A stretch of 64,000 nucleotides of DNA, from assembly GCA_051859045.1 (NCBI GenBank), contig JBHYGK010000004.1:1-64000 (forward strand). Direction: 5' to 3'. Source of the DNA: JBHYGK01 sp051859045. Its GTDB lineage: Bacteria > Pseudomonadota > Gammaproteobacteria > Xanthomonadales > Xanthomonadaceae. Positions 56,234 through 64,000 of this stretch are shown here, in pieces; positions within the stretch are counted from its first letter, which is position 1; the number at the start of each line of letters is the position of its first letter. Both the position numbers and the translations under genes were made by a program. The notes under the pieces were generated by a model, which was not told where the DNA came from, did no database searches, and saw only the letters and a list, made by a program, of their open reading frames with translations.

Positions 56234-57205
56234 TCAGGCGGGCCGGTCCCAGGCGCGCAGCCAGTCCACCACCCGCGGCAGGCCCACGTCCAGCGGGGTG
56301 CGGGGCTCGAAGCCGAAGGCCTCGCGGGCGCGCCGGATGTCGGCCATGGTCTCCACCATGTCGCCGGGCTGCAGGTCGCGGTAGATCCGCTGCACCGGCC
56401 GCCCGGCCGCCTGCTCGATGATCGCGATGAAGCGCTCCAGCTCCACCGGCCGGTGGTTGCCGAGGTTGAACACCCGGTGCGCCGGGCCGTCCGGGCCGGC
56501 CACGGGCGGGTGGTCCAGGGCGCCCAGCACCCCGGCCACGATGTCGTCGACGTAGGTGAAGTCGCGGCGCATCCGGCCGTGGTTGAACACCTCGATCGGC
56601 CGCCCGGCCAGCGCGGCGCGCGCGAACAGCACCGGCGCCATGTCCGGCCGGCCCCAGGGGCCGTAGACGGTGAAGAAGCGCAGCCCCGTGGCCGCCAGCC
56701 CGTGGACGTGGGCGAAGCTGTGGGCCATGCCCTCGTTGGCGGCCTTGGTGGCGGCGTAGAAGCTCAGCGGGCGGTCGATCCGCTGGTCCTCGGAGAAGGG
56801 CGGGGTCGCGCCGCCGCCGTACACGCTCGAGGACGAGGCGTACACGAGATGCCCGACCCGGTGTTCCCGGCAGGCCTCGAGCACGTTCAGCGTGCCCTGC
56901 AGGTTGGCGTCGAGGTAGGCCTGCGGGTGTTCGATCGACCAGCGCACCCCGGCCTGCGCGGCCAGGTGCACCACGCGCTCCGGGCGGAAGCCGGCGAACA
57001 GCGCCTCGAGGCCGTCGCGGTCGAGCAGGTCGAGCCGCTCGATCCGCGCGTCGGGGCACAGCGCCGCCACGCGGGCGTGCTTGAGGGCCGGGTCGTAGTA
57101 GGCGTTGTAGTTGTCGAGGCCGGCCACCGCGTCGCCGCGCGCGGCCAGCGCGCGCACCACGTGGGCGCCGATGAAGCCGGCCGCGCCGGTGACCAGGACG
57201 CGCAT
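56234..57205 (-). CDS. NAD-dependent sugar-nucleotide epimerase (UDP-glucuronate 4-epimerase-like)
   Basis: 323 residues, extended short-chain dehydrogenase fold. NAD motif G7-AAG-FIG, then DNYNAYYDPALKHAR, and the catalytic Y150-x-x-x-K154 (SFYAATKAANE) with Ser-rich SSSSVYG before it. The LDNYN and TPPFSED.RIDRPLS blocks and FFTVYGPWGRPDMA are typical of UDP-glucuronate 4-epimerases, which supply UDP-galacturonate for surface glycans. Ends are complete. It follows parB on the same strand by 10 nt, although functionally unrelated. Confidence 0.88.
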   Translation of the reverse strand: MRVLVTGAAGFIGAHVVRALAARGDAVAGLDNYNAYYDPALKHARVAALCPDARIERLDLLDRDGLEALFAGFRPERVVHLAAQAGVRWSIEHPQAYLDANLQGTLNVLEACREHRVGHLVYASSSSVYGGGATPPFSEDQRIDRPLSFYAATKAANEGMAHSFAHVHGLAATGLRFFTVYGPWGRPDMAPVLFARAALAGRPIEVFNHGRMRRDFTYVDDIVAGVLGALDHPPVAGPDGPAHRVFNLGNHRPVELERFIAIIEQAAGRPVQRIYRDLQPGDMVETMADIRRAREAFGFEPRTPLDVGLPRVVDWLRAWDRPA

Positions 57206-57215
57206 CGCGGCGGGC

Positions 57216-58139
57216 TCAGTCCTGGCGGCCGCGGATGCGCTCGAGGATGCCTTCCAGCGCATCCACGCCGTGGTAGTGGATGACCAGCTTGCCCTTCCCG
57301 CCGCGGCCGTGCTGCACGGCGACCTTGGTGTTCAGGCGCTCGCCGAGGTCGCGCTCGAGGGCGGCGATGTCGGCGTCGGTGGCCTTGCGCGGCGGCTTGG
57401 CGGCCACCTTGTCGGCGATCTTGCCCGAGGCCATCAGCTGGGCGCGGCGCTCGACCTCGCGCACCGACAGGCCCTCGTCGGCGGCGGTGCGGGCGAGCGC
57501 GATCGCGGCCTGCGGGGCGAGGGTGAGCAGCGCGCGGGCGTGGCCCATCTCGATGCCGCGGGCCTCGACCAGCGCGCGGATCTCGGCCGGCAGCTCGAGC
57601 AGGCGCAACAGGTTCGACACCGCGGCGCGCGAGCGGCCGACGGCCTCGGCGGCCTGCTGGTGGGTCAGGTCGAACTCGTCGATCAGGCGCTGCAGGGCCT
57701 GCGCCTCCTCGAGCGGGTTGAGGTCCTCGCGCTGGATGTTCTCGATCAGCGCCATCGCGATGACGGCGCGGTCCTCGACCTCGCGCACCACCACCGGCAC
57801 CTCGGCCAGGCCGGCCTGCTTCGAGGCGCGCCAGCGGCGCTCGCCGGCGATGATCTCGTAGCGGGCGGCGCCATCGGCGTCGCGCCCGATCTCGCGCACG
57901 ACGATCGGCTGGATCAGGCCCTGGGCCTTGATCGACTCGGCCAGCTCGGTGAGCTTGGCCGGGTCCATGCCGGTGCGCGGCTGGTACTTGCCGGGCTGCA
58001 GCAGCTCGACGGCCAGCTGGCGCATCACGTCGCCCGGCGCCGGCTCGGGGCTGCCCGGATCGCTCGGCGCCGCGCCCTTGTTCCCGGTGCCCAGCAGGGC
58101 GTCCAGCCCGCGGCCGAGGCCTCGCTTCTTCACAGCCAT
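57216..58139 (-). CDS. parB: Chromosome partitioning protein ParB
   Basis: 307 residues. N-terminal RGLGRGLDALLG, CTPase box with QPR (53-55) and GERRWRA (99-105), then a helix-turn-helix (LTHQQAAEAVGRSRAAVSNLLRLLELP) and a C-terminal dimerisation domain. ParB loads at parS sites and slides as a clamp to help segregate the origin. The start ATG overlaps the parA stop (TGATG). Confidence 0.96.
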   Translation of the reverse strand: MAVKKRGLGRGLDALLGTGNKGAAPSDPGSPEPAPGDVMRQLAVELLQPGKYQPRTGMDPAKLTELAESIKAQGLIQPIVVREIGRDADGAARYEIIAGERRWRASKQAGLAEVPVVVREVEDRAVIAMALIENIQREDLNPLEEAQALQRLIDEFDLTHQQAAEAVGRSRAAVSNLLRLLELPAEIRALVEARGIEMGHARALLTLAPQAAIALARTAADEGLSVREVERRAQLMASGKIADKVAAKPPRKATDADIAALERDLGERLNTKVAVQHGRGGKGKLVIHYHGVDALEGILERIRGRQD

Positions 58140-58921
58140 CACGCGTTCTCCGTCTTGCGTTGCTTCTCGCGGCGCACGATCTCGCCCGCCAGCCCGAGGT
58201 AGGCGATGCCGCCGCGCGACGCGCGGTCGTAGCCGATGATGCTCTGGCCGTGGCTCGGCGCCTCGGCCAAGCGCACGTTGCGCGGCACGATGGTGCGGAA
58301 CACGCGGTCGCCGAAGTGCCGGGTGAGCTCGCCGGACACGGCGTTGGCGAGGTTGTTGCGCACGTCGAACATGGTCCGCAGCACGCCCTCGATCTCGAGC
58401 GCCGGGTTGAGCTTGAGCTTCAGCGCGTCGATCGTGTTGACCAGGGCCGAGAGGCCTTCCAGCGCGAAGTACTCGCACTGCATCGGCACCAGCACGCCGT
58501 CCGAGGCCGCCAGCGCGTTGAGCGTCAGCAGCGACAGCGAGGGCGGGCAGTCGATCAGGATGTAGTCGTAGCGGTCCTTCACCGGCGCCAGCGCGTCCTT
58601 CAGGCGGCGCTCGCGGTTCGGCGCGTCCATCAGGCGCAGCTCGGCCGCGGTCAGGTCGATGTTGGTCGGCAGCAGGTCGTAGCCCTCGGCCGCGTGCACG
58701 ATGGCCTGCTCGGCGGTGGCCTCGTTGAACAGCACCTCGGTGCTCGAGGCCCCGATGTCGCGCTTGTCGACGCCCGAGGCCATGGTCGCGTTGCCCTGCG
58801 GGTCCATGTCCACCAGCAGCACCTTGCGCTGGGACTCCACGAGCGCGGCGGCGAGGTTGACGGCGGTGGTCGTCTTGCCGACGCCGCCCTTCTGGTTGGC
58901 GATGGAGATGATGCGGGGCAT
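58139..58921 (-). CDS. parA: Chromosome partitioning ATPase ParA (Soj)
   Basis: 260 residues. The deviant Walker A KGGVGKTTT (11-19) includes both signature lysines; LLVDMDPQGNAT and IDCPPSLSLLT are the other nucleotide motifs. It binds DNA nonspecifically and moves ParB-parS complexes. Operon order is rsmG, parA, parB. Confidence 0.97.
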   Translation of the reverse strand: MPRIISIANQKGGVGKTTTAVNLAAALVESQRKVLLVDMDPQGNATMASGVDKRDIGASSTEVLFNEATAEQAIVHAAEGYDLLPTNIDLTAAELRLMDAPNRERRLKDALAPVKDRYDYILIDCPPSLSLLTLNALAASDGVLVPMQCEYFALEGLSALVNTIDALKLKLNPALEIEGVLRTMFDVRNNLANAVSGELTRHFGDRVFRTIVPRNVRLAEAPSHGQSIIGYDRASRGGIAYLGLAGEIVRREKQRKTENA

Positions 58922-58937
58922 GGGGTCTCCGCGCGGC

Positions 58938-59618
58938 TCAGGCCGCGTCGTCAGGGGCGGTCCGGGCGAGGACCACGAGGTGCCGCTCGGCCCCGAGGCC
59001 GGGGACCACGAGGGGCTGGAGGTCCGCCACGCGCCAGTCGGCCGGCAGCGCGGCGATCTCGTCGTGGGGGACCTGGCCCTTCATCGCGAGGATCCGGCCG
59101 GTGGGCGAGAGCAGGTGCCCGCCGACCCGGATGAGCTCCGACAGCGTACCGAACGCCCGGGCGGTAAGACAGTCGTGCGTCCCGGTGCCCGGGGCCACCT
59201 CGGCCCGCGACTCGGCCACGGTGGCCGTCCCGAGGCCCAGCTGGCGCACGGCCTCGCGCATGAACCGCGCCTTCTTGCCCACGCTCTCCACCAGGGTGAC
59301 GTGCAGGCCGGGGATCGCCAGCGCCAGCGGGATGCCCGGCAGGCCGGGACCGGTGCCCACGTCGGCCAGGCGGAACGGCGCCGGGCCCTTGGCGGCGGCC
59401 AGCGCGGCCATCGCCGGGGCCATCGCCAGCGAGTCGAGCAGGTGCTTGACCAGCATCTCGCGCGGGTCGCGGATGGCGGTGAGGTTGTAGGTCTGGTTCC
59501 AGCGCGCCAGCAGGGCCAGGTAGGCCAGCAGGCCCTCGGACAGGGCGCCGCCCGCCGGCAGGCCGAGGGCGGCGAGGCCCGCGTCGAGGTCGGGCGTCAG
59601 GGCGGGGATGGTGTCCAG
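58938..59618 (-). CDS. rsmG: 16S rRNA m7G527 methyltransferase RsmG, near-cognate start
   Basis: The SAM-binding fold (RLADVGTGPGLPGIPLALAIPG) and RPREM/LVKHLLDSL blocks identify RsmG. The first ATG (59456) would remove the conserved N-terminal block ARWNQTYNLTAIRDPRE. The reading frame is open upstream without any ATG, GTG or TTG. CTG at 59618 (226 residues) or 59600 (220 residues) restores the normal N-terminus; the shorter one puts the MLVKH methionine at position 49, as in E. coli RsmG. A -10-like GATACT (59649-59654) lies upstream. The exact start is unresolved. Confidence 0.9.
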   Translation of the reverse strand: MDTIPALTPDLDAGLAALGLPAGGALSEGLLAYLALLARWNQTYNLTAIRDPREMLVKHLLDSLAMAPAMAALAAAKGPAPFRLADVGTGPGLPGIPLALAIPGLHVTLVESVGKKARFMREAVRQLGLGTATVAESRAEVAPGTGTHDCLTARAFGTLSELIRVGGHLLSPTGRILAMKGQVPHDEIAALPADWRVADLQPLVVPGLGAERHLVVLARTAPDDAA

Positions 59619-59709
59619 GGCGGGGCTCGTCGCGGGGGCGGGCCGCGCAGTATCGCCGATTGGCGTGCCCGATCGGGGCGCCGGGGGCGCCGCCGGGCGT
59701 CGTGCTGGC

Positions 59710-60177
59710 TCAGCCGACCGGGTGCAGCGCGCAGCGGATCACCCGCAGCCCGAGCCGGCCGACCCGCCGGTTGAGCTCGGCCTTCAGCGCCTCGGCGGTG
59801 CGCTGGCAGGCCTGGCTGCCGCCATCCGGGGCGGGCGGCAGGGTCGCGAGGGCGTCGTCGGCCTGCCGGCGCATCCAGTCGTCCACGCCCGCGAGGGCGT
59901 CGCCGGCGCGGGCGGGGTCGAGGATCTGGTAGTAGAGGTCGGCCATGCCCTCGGCGTCGCCGGGGAGGCGGGCGGGCAGCGCGACGTGGTGGCCGATCAG
60001 CGAGACCCGGTGGCCGATGCGGTCGAGGCCGGGCACCACCCAGTGCAGGCCGGGCGGCAGGGCGCGCAGGTAGCGGCCGTGGCGGAGCAGCACGTGGACC
60101 TCATGCGCGGGCACGCGGCGCAGGCCGGCGACGGCCAGGGCGAGGAGCGGCAGCAGCGCGAGGAGCAGGGCGTCCAT
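59710..60177 (-). CDS. Short SPFH/Band-7-like membrane protein
   Basis: 155 residues. One N-terminal membrane helix (about 3-20), then a region resembling the SPFH start (VPAHEVHVLLRHGRYLRALPPGLHWVVPGLDRIGHRVSL...) with DLYYQILDPARA. It is short compared with most stomatin-like proteins and lacks the long coiled coil. Function unknown. A well-formed promoter lies upstream. The 109-bp gap to rsmG holds only the putative rsmG -10. Confidence 0.6.
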   Translation of the reverse strand: MDALLLALLPLLALAVAGLRRVPAHEVHVLLRHGRYLRALPPGLHWVVPGLDRIGHRVSLIGHHVALPARLPGDAEGMADLYYQILDPARAGDALAGVDDWMRRQADDALATLPPAPDGGSQACQRTAEALKAELNRRVGRLGLRVIRCALHPVG

Positions 60178-60216
60178 GGTTGCCTTTAGGCATCAATGAC
60201 TTGCAGCAGGGTCCTC

Positions 60217-60244
60217 ATTTAAACCCTGCGAACCTTAACGTCAA
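60217..60244 (-). promoter_or_regulatory. Promoter of the SPFH-like gene with overlapping dyad
   Basis: On the minus strand TTGACG (60239-60244), 16 nt, TTAAAT (60217-60222). An inverted repeat CAGGGT-N10-ACCCTG (60207-60228) straddles the -10 and predicted start, so a repressor site is likely. This is one of the most AT-rich patches in the window. Confidence 0.55.
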
Positions 60245-60285
60245 GTTTACGGGGCGGGCAGGCCGGCCCCCTTCCTCCACGACGA

Positions 60286-60340
60286 AGCCCGGCCGAGGCC
60301 GGGCTCCGGAGGGGGTCCGGGGCCCCCGCGGGGGCCCCGG
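60286..60340 (-). terminator. Two hairpins after the first Ax21-family gene
   Basis: A 24-nt perfect palindrome (60317-60340, arms CCGGGGCCCCCG) lies 9 nt past the stop. It is followed by AGCCCGGCC, GA, GGCCGGGCT (60286-60305). Neither has a T tract. Confidence 0.5.
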
Positions 60341-60349
60341 CATGCCGCC

Positions 60350-60913
60350 TTAGAACGAGAAGCGCGGGCCGACGAAGTACTGCTCGTCGCCGTCGATCAG
60401 CTTGACGTCGGCCACGACGCCCCAGGCCTGGTTGAACTTGTACTGGCCGCCGAGGCGGGCATAGAACTCGCCGTCCACGCCCTCGAAGTCCTCGTAGCCG
60501 GCCAGCAGGTGGCCCTCGAGGTTGTCGGTCAGCGCGCTGCGCACCCCCACTTCGGTGAAGTAGCCGTCGTTGCTGCCGGCGCTGAAGCCGAACGCGTCGA
60601 CGTCGATCTCCTGGTAGGCGACGCGCGCCACGAGGTCGGTGCTGGTGCTCAGGGAGTGGTTGAAGCCCACGCCGAAGTGCCAGACGTCGGCGTCGACGTC
60701 CACGCCGTCGAGCTCCTGGGTGTTCCAGCCGCCGAAGAGGTGGAAGCTGTCGGAGACCGCGACCGAGCCGTTCACGGCCACGCCGTCGGCGTCGATGTCG
60801 GACTGGGTGTTGAGGTAGCCACCCTCGACGTAGGAATAGTCGAGCTCGCCGGCGGACGCGGTGGCGACGGGCAGGGCGGCCAGGACGGCGAGGGTGAGCA
60901 GGATGCGCTTCAT
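60350..60913 (-). CDS. Ax21-family outer-membrane beta-barrel protein (paralogue 1)
   Basis: 187 residues. Signal peptide about 1-21 (ASA-GELDYSYVEGGY). Short amphipathic strands ending in FVGPRFSF with terminal Phe indicate an eight-stranded barrel. The repeated blocks NQAWGVVADVKLIDGDEQYFVGPRFSF and LVARVAYQEIDVD match Ax21 of Xanthomonas, an outer-membrane/vesicle protein family largely confined to Xanthomonadales. A second copy lies upstream. A -10-like AATACT (60961-60966) precedes it. Confidence 0.85.
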   Translation of the reverse strand: MKRILLTLAVLAALPVATASAGELDYSYVEGGYLNTQSDIDADGVAVNGSVAVSDSFHLFGGWNTQELDGVDVDADVWHFGVGFNHSLSTSTDLVARVAYQEIDVDAFGFSAGSNDGYFTEVGVRSALTDNLEGHLLAGYEDFEGVDGEFYARLGGQYKFNQAWGVVADVKLIDGDEQYFVGPRFSF

Positions 60914-61050
60914 CGGGAAAGCCTCTCTAGTCGTTGTGGACCGCGTGGTGCGGTGGGCGGAGTATTGGCGGGCCGCCGAAACGCCCCCTGAACGCGGCCG
61001 GAGGCGTTCAGGAGCCGGTCATTCCGCCGGCCTCGCCGGGCCCGGAACGA

Positions 61051-61077
61051 GGAAGCCCGGCGCGAGGCCGGGCTTCC
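61051..61077 (-). terminator. Hairpin after the second Ax21-family gene
   Basis: GGAAGCCCGGC and GCCGGGCTTCC with a 5-nt loop, 23 nt past the stop on the minus strand. Same GAAGCCCG family as at 55502. Confidence 0.6.
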
Positions 61078-61100
61078 AGGTGCCGCGATGGAGCGATGGA

Positions 61101-61655
61101 TCAGAACGAGAAGCGCGGGCCGATGAAGAACTCGGCGTAGCTGTCGGGCTTCTTCGCGTCGACCACGATGCCCCAGTTCTGGTTGATGTTGGCCTGGAAG
61201 CCGACGCGCACGTAGTGCTCACCGCGGAAGCTCTCGAACTTGTCGTAGCCGGCGAGGATGTAGCCCTCGAAGTTCGGGTTCAGCTGGCCGCGCAGGCCGA
61301 CCTCGGCGAAGTAGCCGTCCTGGGCCTCGGTGTTGGCCAGGTCGGTGTCGAGGCGCTGGTAGCCGGCGCGCGCGACGAAGTCGGTGTTGCCGAACACGCC
61401 GAGGTTGTAGCCGCCGCCGACGCGGGCGCGCTCGAGCGCGACGCCGGTGTTGTGGATGTCGCCCAGCGAGTAGCCGCCGAAGACGCTGAAGTTCTCGGTG
61501 ATGGCGTACGAGCCGTTCAGGGCGCCGCCCTCGACGCGCGGGTCGACGTCGACCAGGTTGTAGCCGGCCTCGACGTAGGAGTAGGAGAGCTCCGCGGCGT
61601 TGGCGGCGAAGGGCAGGACGGAGAGGGCCGCGAGGGCCAGCAGCTGACGCTTCAT
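61101..61655 (-). CDS. Ax21-family outer-membrane beta-barrel protein (paralogue 2)
   Basis: 184 residues. Signal peptide about 1-20 (ANA-AELSYSYVEAGY). It shares the layout and C-terminus with paralogue 1 (NQNWGIVVDAKKPDSYAEFFIGPRFSF). The two differ in loops, so they are diverged, not recent, copies. The 187-bp space between them contains a promoter for paralogue 1 and the terminator above. Both mRNAs share a leader element (AGGCTTTCCC) just before the ATG. Confidence 0.85.
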   Translation of the reverse strand: MKRQLLALAALSVLPFAANAAELSYSYVEAGYNLVDVDPRVEGGALNGSYAITENFSVFGGYSLGDIHNTGVALERARVGGGYNLGVFGNTDFVARAGYQRLDTDLANTEAQDGYFAEVGLRGQLNPNFEGYILAGYDKFESFRGEHYVRVGFQANINQNWGIVVDAKKPDSYAEFFIGPRFSF

Positions 61656-61795
61656 GGGGGAAAGCCTTTCTTGGGATGTCGTTATTGGTGATATCGCGCC
61701 CGCCGGGTGTCCCAGCGGGCCGCGGAGTATCCGGACGCGTCGCCGCGCTGCCTAGCCGCCAGAGGTCATTCCGCGGATTCCCGCTCAGCGCAGGC

Positions 61796-62260
61796 TCAGG
61801 TTGCGCCGGCGAACCCCGCCTGCCGCCAGGCCTCGAACACCGCCACCGCGACCGCGTTGGACAGGTTCAGGCTGCGGTTGCCCGGGCGCATCGGCAGGCG
61901 CACGCGCGCCTCCTCGGGCAGCGCGTCGACCACGTCGTCGGGCAGGCCGCGGGTCTCGCAGCCGAACAGCAGCGCGTCGTCGTCGCGGTAGGCGATCTCG
62001 TCGTGCCGGCGCCGGCCGCGGGTGGTGTAGGCCAGCACGCGCGGATGGCCGAGCGCGTCGAGGCAGGCCTCGAGGCTCGCGTGCACGCGCACCCGCGCGT
62101 ACTCGTGGTAGTCGAGGCCGGCGCGCCGGAGGCGGGCGTCGTCGAGGGTGAAGCCGAGCGGCTCGACCAGGTGCAGCCCGGCGCCGGTGTTGGCGCACAG
62201 CCGGATGATGTTGCCGGTGTTGGGCGGGATCTCGGGCTGCAGCAGGATGACGTCGGGCAT
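61796..62260 (-). CDS. trmL: tRNA (cytidine(34)-2'-O)-methyltransferase TrmL
   Basis: 154 residues, SPOUT/TrmH class. MPDVILLQPEIPPNTGNIIRLCANTGA is diagnostic. The knot region is LLFGCETRGLPDDV and RLPMRPGNRSLNLSNAVAVAVFEAWRQ. It methylates the wobble position of certain tRNA-Leu. A TATCAT box lies 7 nt before the ATG (62268-62273), predicting a leaderless mRNA. Confidence 0.95.
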   Translation of the reverse strand: MPDVILLQPEIPPNTGNIIRLCANTGAGLHLVEPLGFTLDDARLRRAGLDYHEYARVRVHASLEACLDALGHPRVLAYTTRGRRRHDEIAYRDDDALLFGCETRGLPDDVVDALPEEARVRLPMRPGNRSLNLSNAVAVAVFEAWRQAGFAGAT

Positions 62261-62267
62261 GCCGCGG

Positions 62268-62273
62268 ATGATA
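62268..62273 (-). promoter_or_regulatory. Putative -10 box giving leaderless trmL mRNA
   Basis: TATCAT, 7 nt (CCGCGGC), ATG on the minus strand; same geometry as tamA and ttcA. Confidence 0.4.
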
Positions 62274-62287
62274 GCCGCGGCGGGGCC

Positions 62288-63097
62288 TCAGGCGCCGACG
62301 CGGCAGCTCGCCAGCGCCTCGCCGGCGGCGGCGTCCCAGGCCTCGGCGGGCGGCGCGGGCGGCGGCGGCGCGAAGTCGATCCGCGCGAGCAGCGGGTCGC
62401 CGTCGGCGTCGCGGATGTTGCTCAGGCCCTCGTAGCGCAGCAGCCGGCGGTCGCGGGCGTCGTAGGCGACGTCGATCTGCGGCGCGATCCAGGCCAGCCA
62501 GCCGCCCAGCGTCAGCCGGAAGCGCTGGGCCGGCACGCCGTCGATGTCGCCGGGGCCCAGGCCGCGCACGCGGAAGCCCAGCGCCTCGAGCCGCGACGGC
62601 ACGACGAAGTCGATCCGGGCTTCGCCGGCCGGTACCAGCGTGTCCCAGTGCCGGCGGATGAACTCGTCGAAGCCCGCGTCCGCGACCAGCGACGGCGAGG
62701 CCGCGAGCGGGCCGCTGCGCTCGGGCGCGGCGGCGGTCTCGCGCACCAGCGCCCGCGCGGCCGCGCCCTCGCGCGCGAGGCCCTCGCGGTAGCCGGTGCG
62801 GGCATCGTCGAGCACGAAGGCCGGCGCGAGCGCCGCGCCCGCGTAGTCCACGCGCTTGCGCGCGAAGGCGGTGCCGTCGGCGCAGCGGTAGGTGACCAGG
62901 CGCTCGCGCAGGGCCCCGTCGGCGTAGCGCAGCAGGTGCTCCTCGCGGTAGAGCAGGCGGCCGTCCTCCGCGTCGCGCGCGTCGGCGCGCTCCGCGGCCA
63001 GGGTGATGGCGCCCGCGTCGCCGGCGGCCGCCGGCGGCGCGACGGCGAGGCAGAGCGCGAGCAGCAGCGGGCGGGCGGTCGGGAGCGGGGCAGGCAT
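62288..63097 (-). CDS. Secreted protein of unknown function
   Basis: 269 residues with a signal peptide (about 1-25). The mature part begins DAGAITLAAERADARDAEDGRLLYREEHLLRYADGALRERLVTYRCADGTAFARKRVDY and contains ARIDFVVPSRLEALGFRVRGLGPGDIDGVPAQRFRL. The layout, mostly beta with a hydrophobic-pocket feel, is lipoprotein-sorting-like, but I cannot name a family. Start chosen at the ATG just before the signal peptide; a longer form would add 25 non-signal residues. It lies upstream of trmL. Confidence 0.65.
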   Translation of the reverse strand: MPAPLPTARPLLLALCLAVAPPAAAGDAGAITLAAERADARDAEDGRLLYREEHLLRYADGALRERLVTYRCADGTAFARKRVDYAGAALAPAFVLDDARTGYREGLAREGAAARALVRETAAAPERSGPLAASPSLVADAGFDEFIRRHWDTLVPAGEARIDFVVPSRLEALGFRVRGLGPGDIDGVPAQRFRLTLGGWLAWIAPQIDVAYDARDRRLLRYEGLSNIRDADGDPLLARIDFAPPPPAPPAEAWDAAAGEALASCRVGA

Positions 63098-63256
63098 GCG
63101 GGCGAGCCTAGTCGAGCGCCGGGTCGGCTGCGCGTGAAGCGCGCCCGGCGTGCCGGATAGGCCATTGGTCACGGGTGTCCGGGGGGCGAAGCGTGGTTAG
63201 GATGCGGGCCTCCCCGGACGCCCGTCCGGGTCGACTCCCTGCAGAGGTGAAGGTCC

Positions 63257-64000
63257 ATGTCCAAGGCTCCCCGTCGGCTCCGCGCCGGTGCTCTCTTCCT
63301 CGCGCTGTCCTCCGCGCTCGGTTCCGCCGCCGCCACCGAGGTCGACATCCCCTACGAGACCTTCACCCTGCCCAACGGCCTGCGCGTCGTCGTGCACGAG
63401 GACCGCAAGGCCCCGGTGGTCGCGGTCAACGTCTGGTACCACGTGGGCTCGAAGGACGAGCGCCCGGGCAAGACCGGCTTCGCGCACCTCTTCGAGCACC
63501 TGATGTTCCAGGGCTCCGAGAACCACGACGGCGAGTTCTTCGAGCCCTTCCAGCTGGTCGGCGCGACCAACCAGAACGGCACCACCAACAACGACCGCAC
63601 CAACTACTTCCAGAACGTGCCGACCACGGCGCTGGAAATGGCGCTGTTCATGGAGTCCGACCGCATGGGCCACCTGCTCGGCGCGGTGACCCAGGAGGCG
63701 CTCGACGAGCAGCGCGGCGTGGTCCAGAACGAGAAGCGCCAGCGCGAGAACCAGCCCTACGGCCAGGCCTGGGACGCGCTCTCGCGCGCCAGCTACCCGG
63801 CGGGCCACCCGTACTCCTGGAGCGTGATCGGCTCGATGGCCGACCTCAACGCCGCCTCGATGACCGACGTGCAGGACTGGTTCCGCGCCTGGTACGGCCC
63901 GAACAACGCGGTGCTGGTGCTCGCTGGCGACATCGACGTCGAGACCGCGCGCGCCCAGGTCGAGCGCTACTTCGGCGACATCCCGGCCGGCCCGACCCTG
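63257..64000 (+). CDS. M16-family (insulinase-like) zinc peptidase, N-terminal part
   Basis: At least 248 codons, running off the window. Signal peptide about 1-26 (FLALSSALGSAAA), then the M16 fold: ETFTLPNGLRVVVHEDRKAPVVAVNVWYHVGSKDE and the inverted zinc motif H77-L-F-E80-H81. The distal acidic residues fall in EQRGVVQNEK (about 151-160). Periplasmic or outer-membrane-linked members of this family degrade peptides. A TAGGAT -10-like box lies near 63198. Confidence 0.88.
   Translation, partial: MSKAPRRLRAGALFLALSSALGSAAATEVDIPYETFTLPNGLRVVVHEDRKAPVVAVNVWYHVGSKDERPGKTGFAHLFEHLMFQGSENHDGEFFEPFQLVGATNQNGTTNNDRTNYFQNVPTTALEMALFMESDRMGHLLGAVTQEALDEQRGVVQNEKRQRENQPYGQAWDALSRASYPAGHPYSWSVIGSMADLNAASMTDVQDWFRAWYGPNNAVLVLAGDIDVETARAQVERYFGDIPAGPTL

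Noticed and set aside
57216..58921. parS centromere within or beside parAB
   Set aside because: I saw no TGTTTCACGTGAAACA-like 16-mer here; a mismatched site could be missed by eye.

Overview
This is a very GC-rich bacterial chromosome segment. Genes are packed with little intergenic space, and third codon positions are almost all G or C. Gene content points to the Xanthomonadales (Lysobacteraceae, a Lysobacter/Luteimonas-like genome): two Ax21-family proteins, a BPSS1780-type membrane protein, an rsmG-parA-parB block and an acs/CrbSR locus. This assignment is inference. I found no rRNA, tRNA, CRISPR array, insertion sequence or prophage; the window reads as core chromosome with a few accessory modules.

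Layout. 1-7 kb: a secreted beta-propeller-like protein facing tamB-tamA (outer-membrane protein assembly). 7.2-14.2 kb: a six-gene iron/redox cluster made of a TonB-dependent receptor, a PepSY-type membrane protein, a DUF2271 protein with a covalent-FMN attachment motif, a DUF4198 protein, the FMN transferase ApbE and a membrane-anchored CysJ-like flavoreductase. Together they look like a trans-envelope electron pathway (NADPH to flavins to periplasmic FMN), probably for ferric-siderophore reduction. 14.3-17.4 kb: glyS-glyQ. 17.5-25.2 kb: amidotransferase, membrane proteins, tatABC, a SYLF protein, hemH, an alpha/beta hydrolase and a YgjP-type peptidase. 25.3-38 kb: housekeeping genes (rdgC, ttcA, plsB, pyrF, an e(P4)-like phosphatase, rep, tdk), an orphan lipoprotein and a tandem pair of Sel1-like secreted proteins.

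38.1-41.7 kb holds an ECF sigma factor followed by a transmembrane Ser/Thr kinase with a repeat-rich sensor half. The sigma factor has Thr residues where most ECF factors have the acidic DAED motif, which fits phosphorylation-activated sigma factors. 41.8-43.1 kb: mutM and an EF-hand protein. 43.2-55.5 kb is a complete acetate/short-chain acid module: porin, DUF4212 subunit and Na+ symporter on one strand, acsA on the other, then the CrbR regulator, the transporter-kinase fusion CrbS, a cNMP/CBS/DUF294 protein and a DnaQ-like exonuclease. A near-palindrome lies between acsA and the porin operon, where a shared operator would be expected.

55.5-64 kb: rpmB-rpmG, a sugar-nucleotide epimerase, parB, parA, rsmG (no canonical start codon), an SPFH-like protein, two Ax21 paralogues, trmL, an unknown secreted protein and the start of an M16 peptidase that runs off the window.

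Two patterns recur. Convergent gene pairs often have both stop codons inside one symmetric stem (about 1401, 14217, 24403, 28092 and 49422). Several genes (tamA, ttcA, trmL) have a -10-like box only 6-7 nt before the start codon, which suggests leaderless mRNAs.
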